Below are positions 60,205 to 64,000 of a stretch of 64,000 bases of DNA, in pieces. Location of the stretch: assembly GCF_026967925.1 (NCBI RefSeq), contig NZ_JAPVBI010000002.1, forward strand, positions 1,107,628-1,171,627. Reading direction: 5' to 3'. The position numbers and the translations under genes were made by a program. Below the pieces are notes generated by a model. It was not told where the DNA came from, searched no databases, and saw only the letters and a program-made list of their open reading frames with translations. This stretch comes from Modestobacter sp. VKM Ac-2985 (GTDB taxonomy: Bacteria > Actinomycetota > Actinomycetes > Mycobacteriales > Geodermatophilaceae). How positions within the stretch are numbered: position 1 is the stretch's first letter; each line of letters starts with the position of its first letter.

Positions 60205-60938
60205 CGGTGCGACGGCAGGTGTTCGCGTTCTCGGGAGTGATCCAGCCGCGGCCGGGAGAGCGGGGCAACCGGCCGCTGCTGGAGCACGTCCTGGCGCTGG
60301 GTGCGGCCCGTCGCACGGACGGCGGGCCGGTGCGGCTCTGCTACCTCCCGACGGCGGTGGGCGACGACCCGGCGGCGGTCTCGGCGTACCAGCGGGTGTT
60401 CGGGGGCCGGGACGACGTCGTCCTGAGCGTGCTGCGGCTGTTCCCGCAACCCAGCGTCGCCAACGTGCGCAGCCACCTGCTGACCCAGGACGTCGTGCTG
60501 GTCGAGGGCGGCAGCGTGGTGAACGCGATGGCGGTCTGGCGGGCACATGGCCTGCACACGGTGCTGCGCGAGTGCTGGGAGGCCGGGGTGGTGCTCGCCG
60601 GGCCGAGCGCGGGCAGCCTGTGCTGGCACGTGGGCGGGCCCACCGACTCGTGGTCCGACCGGCTCGACCCGTTCACCGACGGGCTGGGGTTCCTGCCCTA
60701 CAGCAACGGCGTGCACGACGACCTGACCGACCAGCCGCGCCGGGAGACCTACCGCAGGCTGGTCGCCGCCGGGACCCTGCCGGCCGGCCACGCGACCGAG
60801 GACGGCGTGGGTCTGCACTACGTGGGTGCGGAGCTCGCGGAGGCGGTCACGGTGCGGCCCGGGGCCCGGGCGTGGCGGGTGGACCCGGACGGGCGCGGCG
60901 GCTGGACCGAGCGCGCGATCACCCCCCGCGAGATCTGA
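60201..60938 (+). CDS. Peptidase S51 (dipeptidase E/cyanophycinase-like)
   Basis: The 245-residue protein has the class I glutamine-amidotransferase-like S51 fold with nucleophile Ser136 in VLAGPSAGSLCWH and the segment VLVEGGSVVNAM (about 99-110). Family members cleave Asp-Xaa dipeptides (PepE) or cyanophycin. The specific substrate is not readable here. GTG 60201 overlaps the regulator stop. The protein ends just before copy 4 of the nested-hairpin element, which serves the convergent rsgA gene. Confidence 0.88.
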   Translation: MTVRRQVFAFSGVIQPRPGERGNRPLLEHVLALGAARRTDGGPVRLCYLPTAVGDDPAAVSAYQRVFGGRDDVVLSVLRLFPQPSVANVRSHLLTQDVVLVEGGSVVNAMAVWRAHGLHTVLRECWEAGVVLAGPSAGSLCWHVGGPTDSWSDRLDPFTDGLGFLPYSNGVHDDLTDQPRRETYRRLVAAGTLPAGHATEDGVGLHYVGAELAEAVTVRPGARAWRVDPDGRGGWTERAITPREI

Positions 60939-60961
60939 CCCGCGAAGCCCCGCCCCTTCCC

Positions 60962-61022
60962 GGCGGCCCCGTCCCGAGGCTCGTCCCGAGCTCGCGAGGG
61001 ATGAGGAGGACGGGGTCCTTCT
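60962..61022 (-). terminator. Nested-hairpin 3' element, copy 4
   Basis: Outer stem CCCCGTCC (60967-60974) with GGACGGGG (61008-61015); inner TCCC (60984-60987) with GGGA (60998-61001) around GAGCTCGCGA. On the minus strand it starts three bases after the rsgA stop (TGA-AGAAGGACCCC). It lies between convergent genes. Confidence 0.7.
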
Positions 61023-62039
61023 TCAGTGGCCGGGGGTGAGCTGGCCGACGGCGGTGAGCAGTCGGCGGAAGCTGCCCAACCGCTCCCGCGCTGCGGGTGT
61101 GCCCTGGGCGGCCCAGGGGTCCAGGGCGCACTCCGGGTCCGCGGCGGTGTGCCCGCAGGCGGGCGGGCAGTCGACCGCGGCCTCGGCGAGGTCGTCGAAG
61201 GCGGCCAGCACGTCCTGCGGGGTCACGTGCGCCAGCCCGAAGGAGCGGATGCCCGGGGTGTCGATCAGGGTGCCGCCCCCGGGCAGGTCCAGCAGGACCG
61301 CCGAGGAGGACGTGTGCCTGCCCTTGCCGATCTTGCTCACGTCGCCGATGGCCCGGAAGGCGCCCGGGATCAGCCGGTTGAACAGCGTCGACTTGCCGAC
61401 CCCGGACTGGCCGACCAGCACGCTCATCTGGTCCCGCAGCCGGGTCACCAGCTCATCGAGCGGCGCCTCGCGGGACATCGGGACCGCGTCGACCTCCAGT
61501 CCGGCGTACCGGTCCAGCAGTGGCTGCGGGCTGGCCAGGTCGGACTTGGTCAGCACCAGCAGTGGCGACAGCCCCCCGGCGTAGGCGGCGACCAGGCATC
61601 GGTCCAGGAAGCCGAGCGCCGGCTCGGGGTCGGCGATCGAGGTGACGACGACGAGCTGGTCGGCGTTGGCCACCACGATCCGCTCGGTGGGGTCGGTGTC
61701 GTCGGCGGTGCGGCGCAGCGAGGTGACCCGGTCGGCGATGGTCACGATCCGGGCCAGGCTGTCGGTGCGCCCCGTCGTGTCGCCCACCAGCCGCACCCGG
61801 TCGCCGACGACGACGCCGTGCTTGCCCAGCTCGCGGGCGCGCATCGCGGTCACGTCGACCGGGGAGCCCCCGGGGCCCTCGACCCGCACCGTCATCCGGC
61901 CGCGGTCCACCGCGATGACCAGCCCGGGCACGGCCTCCTCGTGCGTGGGGCGGGTGCGGGTGCGCGGGCGGGAGCCGTGCCGTGAGGCCCGGACGCGGAC
62001 GTCGTCCTCGTCGGACCGGCTGTCCATCTTCCGGCTCAC
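61023..62039 (-). CDS. rsgA: Ribosome small subunit-dependent GTPase RsgA
   Basis: RsgA is a late 30S-assembly GTPase with a circularly permuted G domain. The 338-residue protein has an OB-like N-terminal part (about 38-100), G4 TKSD (164-167), G1 GQSGVGKST (210-218), G3 DTPG (260-263) and the C-terminal zinc site Cys291, Cys295, His297, Cys304. GTG 62039 overlaps the aroA stop by GTGA and is favoured; ATG 62027 is four residues shorter. The pairing aroA-rsgA is also seen in mycobacteria (Rv3227-Rv3228). Confidence 0.92.
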   Translation of the reverse strand: MSRKMDSRSDEDDVRVRASRHGSRPRTRTRPTHEEAVPGLVIAVDRGRMTVRVEGPGGSPVDVTAMRARELGKHGVVVGDRVRLVGDTTGRTDSLARIVTIADRVTSLRRTADDTDPTERIVVANADQLVVVTSIADPEPALGFLDRCLVAAYAGGLSPLLVLTKSDLASPQPLLDRYAGLEVDAVPMSREAPLDELVTRLRDQMSVLVGQSGVGKSTLFNRLIPGAFRAIGDVSKIGKGRHTSSSAVLLDLPGGGTLIDTPGIRSFGLAHVTPQDVLAAFDDLAEAAVDCPPACGHTAADPECALDPWAAQGTPAARERLGSFRRLLTAVGQLTPGH

Positions 62040-63325
62040 GCGGGCACCCCGGCGTCCTCGCCGAGCAGACCGGCCCAGCGTTCCCGGAAGTCCGGCAGCG
62101 TCTTGGTCACCGCCCCCGGGTCGGTGACCTCGATGCCGTCGACCGCCAGGCCCAGCACCGCCGCCGCGTGCACCATCCGGTGGTCGGCGTAGGAGTCCAG
62201 CCGGGCCGGGCGGTGCCGCCCCGGGGTGATGACCAGCCCGTCGGGCAGCTGCTCGACCCGGGCGCCGACGGCGCTGAGCACCTCGTCCAGCGCCTGCAGC
62301 CGGTCGGTCTCGTGGCCGCGCAGGTGGGCGATGCCGGTGAGCCGGGACGGCCCGTCCGCCAGGGCGCACAGTGCGGCGAGCACCGGGGTCAGCTCGCCCA
62401 CCTCGCCCAGGTCGGCCTCCAGCGGGGCGATCCGGGAGCCTCCGGTCACCTGCAGCCCCTCGGGCGTGCGCACCACCGTGGCGCCCATCGCGGTGAACAG
62501 CCGGTCGAGCTGGGCGCCGGGCTGGGTGGTGTCGGTCGGCCAGTCGCGCACGGTCACCCGGCCGCCGGTCACGAGAGCCGCAGCGAGGAACGGTGCGGCG
62601 TTGGACAGATCCGGCTCGACGACGCGGTCCAGCGCCGCGATCGGGCCCGGCGCGACGCGCCACCCACCGTCGGTCCGGCTCACCTGCACGCCGTGCTCGG
62701 CCAGCGTCCGGACGGTCATCTCCACGTGCGGCAGGGACGGCAGGCTCCCGGCGAGGGTCAGCTCGATGCCGCTGTCGAAGCGGGCCGCGGCCAGCAACAG
62801 CCCGGACACCACCTGGCTGGACTCGCTGGCGTCGACGGTGACGGCACCGCCACGCACCGCACCGGTGCCGTGCACGGTGAACGGGGCCCGGCCGCGGCCG
62901 TCGTCGTCGACCCGGACGCCGAGGTCCCGGAGGCCGGCGATCAGGCCGGCGTTGGGTCGGTCGCGCAGCCGGGCGTCGCCGTCGATCCGGACCGGCCCGG
63001 CGGCCAGTGCGGCGACCGGCGGCAGGAAGCGGAGCACCGTGCCGGCCAGCCCGGCGTCCACCTCGGCCGGCCCCCGCAGCGGCCCGGGGGTGACCAGCCA
63101 GTCCCCGCCGTCGGCGACGATGCCCACCCCGATCGCCCGCAGCCCGGCGGCCATCAGGTCGGTGTCGCGGGCGCGCAGCGGGCGCACCAGCCGGCTGGGC
63201 CCGTCGGCGATCGCGGCCAGCACGAGGGCGCGTGCGGTGATCGACTTGGACCCGGGGAGGGTCACCACGGCGTCCACCGGGGTGCGGCGGGCGGGCGTCG
63301 TCCAGACCTCGGTCATGCCGCTCAT
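62036..63325 (-). CDS. aroA: 3-phosphoshikimate 1-carboxyvinyltransferase (EPSP synthase)
   Basis: AroA makes EPSP from shikimate-3-phosphate and PEP for aromatic amino acids. The 429-residue protein has LPGSKSITARALVLAA (25-38), DAGLAGTVLRFLPP, DASESSQVVSGLLLAA, the catalytic region GEVGELTPVLAAL with DSYADHRMVHAAAVLGL, and DPGAVTKTLPDF at the C-terminus. The usual SxTNR motif reads SITAR (Asn to Ala at 31; Arg32 kept). ATG 63325 is used; ATG 63316 would trim three residues. It is translationally coupled to rsgA. Confidence 0.93.
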   Translation of the reverse strand: MSGMTEVWTTPARRTPVDAVVTLPGSKSITARALVLAAIADGPSRLVRPLRARDTDLMAAGLRAIGVGIVADGGDWLVTPGPLRGPAEVDAGLAGTVLRFLPPVAALAAGPVRIDGDARLRDRPNAGLIAGLRDLGVRVDDDGRGRAPFTVHGTGAVRGGAVTVDASESSQVVSGLLLAAARFDSGIELTLAGSLPSLPHVEMTVRTLAEHGVQVSRTDGGWRVAPGPIAALDRVVEPDLSNAAPFLAAALVTGGRVTVRDWPTDTTQPGAQLDRLFTAMGATVVRTPEGLQVTGGSRIAPLEADLGEVGELTPVLAALCALADGPSRLTGIAHLRGHETDRLQALDEVLSAVGARVEQLPDGLVITPGRHRPARLDSYADHRMVHAAAVLGLAVDGIEVTDPGAVTKTLPDFRERWAGLLGEDAGVPA

Positions 63326-63408
63326 CCTGCCCTGCCGACGTCCTCGGCCCCCGTGTCGTGACCGCGGCCGGGCCCCGGGCCCCGCCGGAGCAGGACCCGG
63401 GGGCGGGA

Positions 63409-64000
63409 TCAGCCTCCGACGTGCTGCGCCGGTGCCGCCTGCTTCTTCGGCGGCATGGTGCGCACCAGCCGGCGGTTGGCGAACTCGAACATGCCCAGCT
63501 CGGAGAGCTCGCGTCCGTAGCCGGACCGCTTCACCCCGCCGAAGGGCAGCTCGGGGGAGGAGCCGGACGGCTGGTTGATCCAGACCATCCCGGACTCCAG
63601 CCGGTCGGCCACCTCGCGGGCCCGCTCGGTGTCGCCGCTGTAGACGGCCGCCGAGAGCCCGAAGTCGCTGTCGTTGGCCAGCGCGACGGCCTCGTCGGCG
63701 TCCTTCGCCCGGTAGACGACGGCGGCCGGGCCGAAGAGCTCCTCGTGGTAGGCCCGCATCTCGGGGGTGACGTCGGCCAGCAGGGTCGCCTGGACGAACG
63801 CACCGTCGTGCTCGGGGCGGCTGCCGCCGGCGAGCACGGTGGCGCCCTTGTCGACGGCGTCCTGGATCTGCGCGGCGAGGTCCTGTGCCGCCCGCTCGGT
63901 GGACAGCGGGCCCAGCGTCGTCGCCGGGTCGGCCGGGTCGCCGGGAGCGAAGGTGCCGAAGGCCTGCTGCAGGCCGGCGACGACGTCGTCGTAGACGTCG
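63409..64000 (-). CDS. Aldehyde dehydrogenase, probable succinate-semialdehyde dehydrogenase, 5' partial
   Basis: The frame is open to the window end, so the N-terminal part with the NAD-binding and catalytic cysteine regions lies outside. The visible 196 residues cover the C-terminal ALDH portion: [32 protein letters not shown] (the conserved EEIFGPV-like motif), [15 protein letters not shown], and [31 protein letters not shown]. The PFGG-KxSGYGRE ending is typical of succinate-semialdehyde and related NAD(P) dehydrogenases. It is read as the 3' end of a gene on the minus strand. Confidence 0.88.
   Translation of the reverse strand, partial: DVYDDVVAGLQQAFGTFAPGDPADPATTLGPLSTERAAQDLAAQIQDAVDKGATVLAGGSRPEHDGAFVQATLLADVTPEMRAYHEELFGPAAVVYRAKDADEAVALANDSDFGLSAAVYSGDTERAREVADRLESGMVWINQPSGSSPELPFGGVKRSGYGRELSELGMFEFANRRLVRTMPPKKQAAPAQHVGG

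Overview
The window is very GC-rich, coding-dense DNA with many GTG starts and ATGA/GTGA stop-start overlaps. Mycoredoxin, WhiB7, the AdnAB nuclease-helicase, a MoeZ-type sulfurtransferase, UPF0182 and a TIGR03086-type protein all point to an actinobacterium. My best guess, from base composition and gene set only, is a member of the Geodermatophilaceae (Blastococcus, Modestobacter, Geodermatophilus). Gene content and order from moeZ to the UPF0182 gene parallel the Mycobacterium tuberculosis block Rv3206c to Rv3193c as I remember it: moeZ, MGMT-like, adnA, adnB, nudC, mrx1, uvrD2, whiB7, aarF-like, Rv3196-like, DUF2342, PDZ/Lon-like, UPF0182. Here several other genes are inserted among them.

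Region 1 (1-13.3 kb) holds the end of a DUF3152 metalloprotease-like gene, a two-gene ABC exporter, moeZ, a small metal-binding enzyme, a Pro/Gly/Gln-rich membrane protein, an alkyltransferase-like (ATL) protein, and the adnA-adnB pair for resecting double-strand breaks. Region 2 (13.3-19.1 kb, minus strand) is a complete Mrp cation/proton antiporter operon with fused subunits A and B. Region 3 (19.1-26.4 kb) has a divergent alpha/beta hydrolase and M20 peptidase, a DUF2510 membrane protein, a pair of M16 peptidases (one catalytic, one not) and a NudC-like Nudix hydrolase. Region 4 (26.4-36.6 kb) has an ANTAR regulator coupled to a uridine-kinase-like gene that seems to start at CTG, mycoredoxin, UvrD2, and WhiB7 with a long attenuator leader. 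Next come an ABC1 kinase paired with a ThiF/E1-like protein, a YgjP-type metallopeptidase and a DUF2342 protein.

Region 5 (36.8-44.7 kb) has a PDZ-Lon-like protease and a UPF0182 membrane protein. Two nearly identical initiator tRNA genes follow, bracketing a lipoprotein and a SNF2-type helicase. Region 6 (44.7-52 kb) has galTK, a small acetyltransferase, a pyruvyl-transferase-like protein, a P450 with its 3Fe-4S ferredoxin, a GT2 glycosyltransferase, an XRE regulator and methionine aminopeptidase. Region 7 (52-64 kb) has metB-cbs for transsulfuration, an Eis-like acetyltransferase, a GAF-ANTAR regulator, a xylulokinase-like kinase and HisN. Small proteins, a DUF2087 regulator with an S51 peptidase, rsgA, aroA and the C-terminal part of an aldehyde dehydrogenase close the window.

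I found no CRISPR array, insertion sequence, integrase, rRNA or prophage. The most interesting signals are non-coding. One is a four-copy nested-hairpin element fused to stop codons, whose stems differ by compensatory changes. Another is the whiB7 leader, with a 118-codon uORF whose stop codon lies in the loop of a hairpin just before a strong terminator. Eight genes have a TANNNT hexamer 6-7 nt before the start codon, which suggests leaderless transcripts. There is also a cluster of CTGTGGAC octamers and a 24-bp tandem hairpin array.
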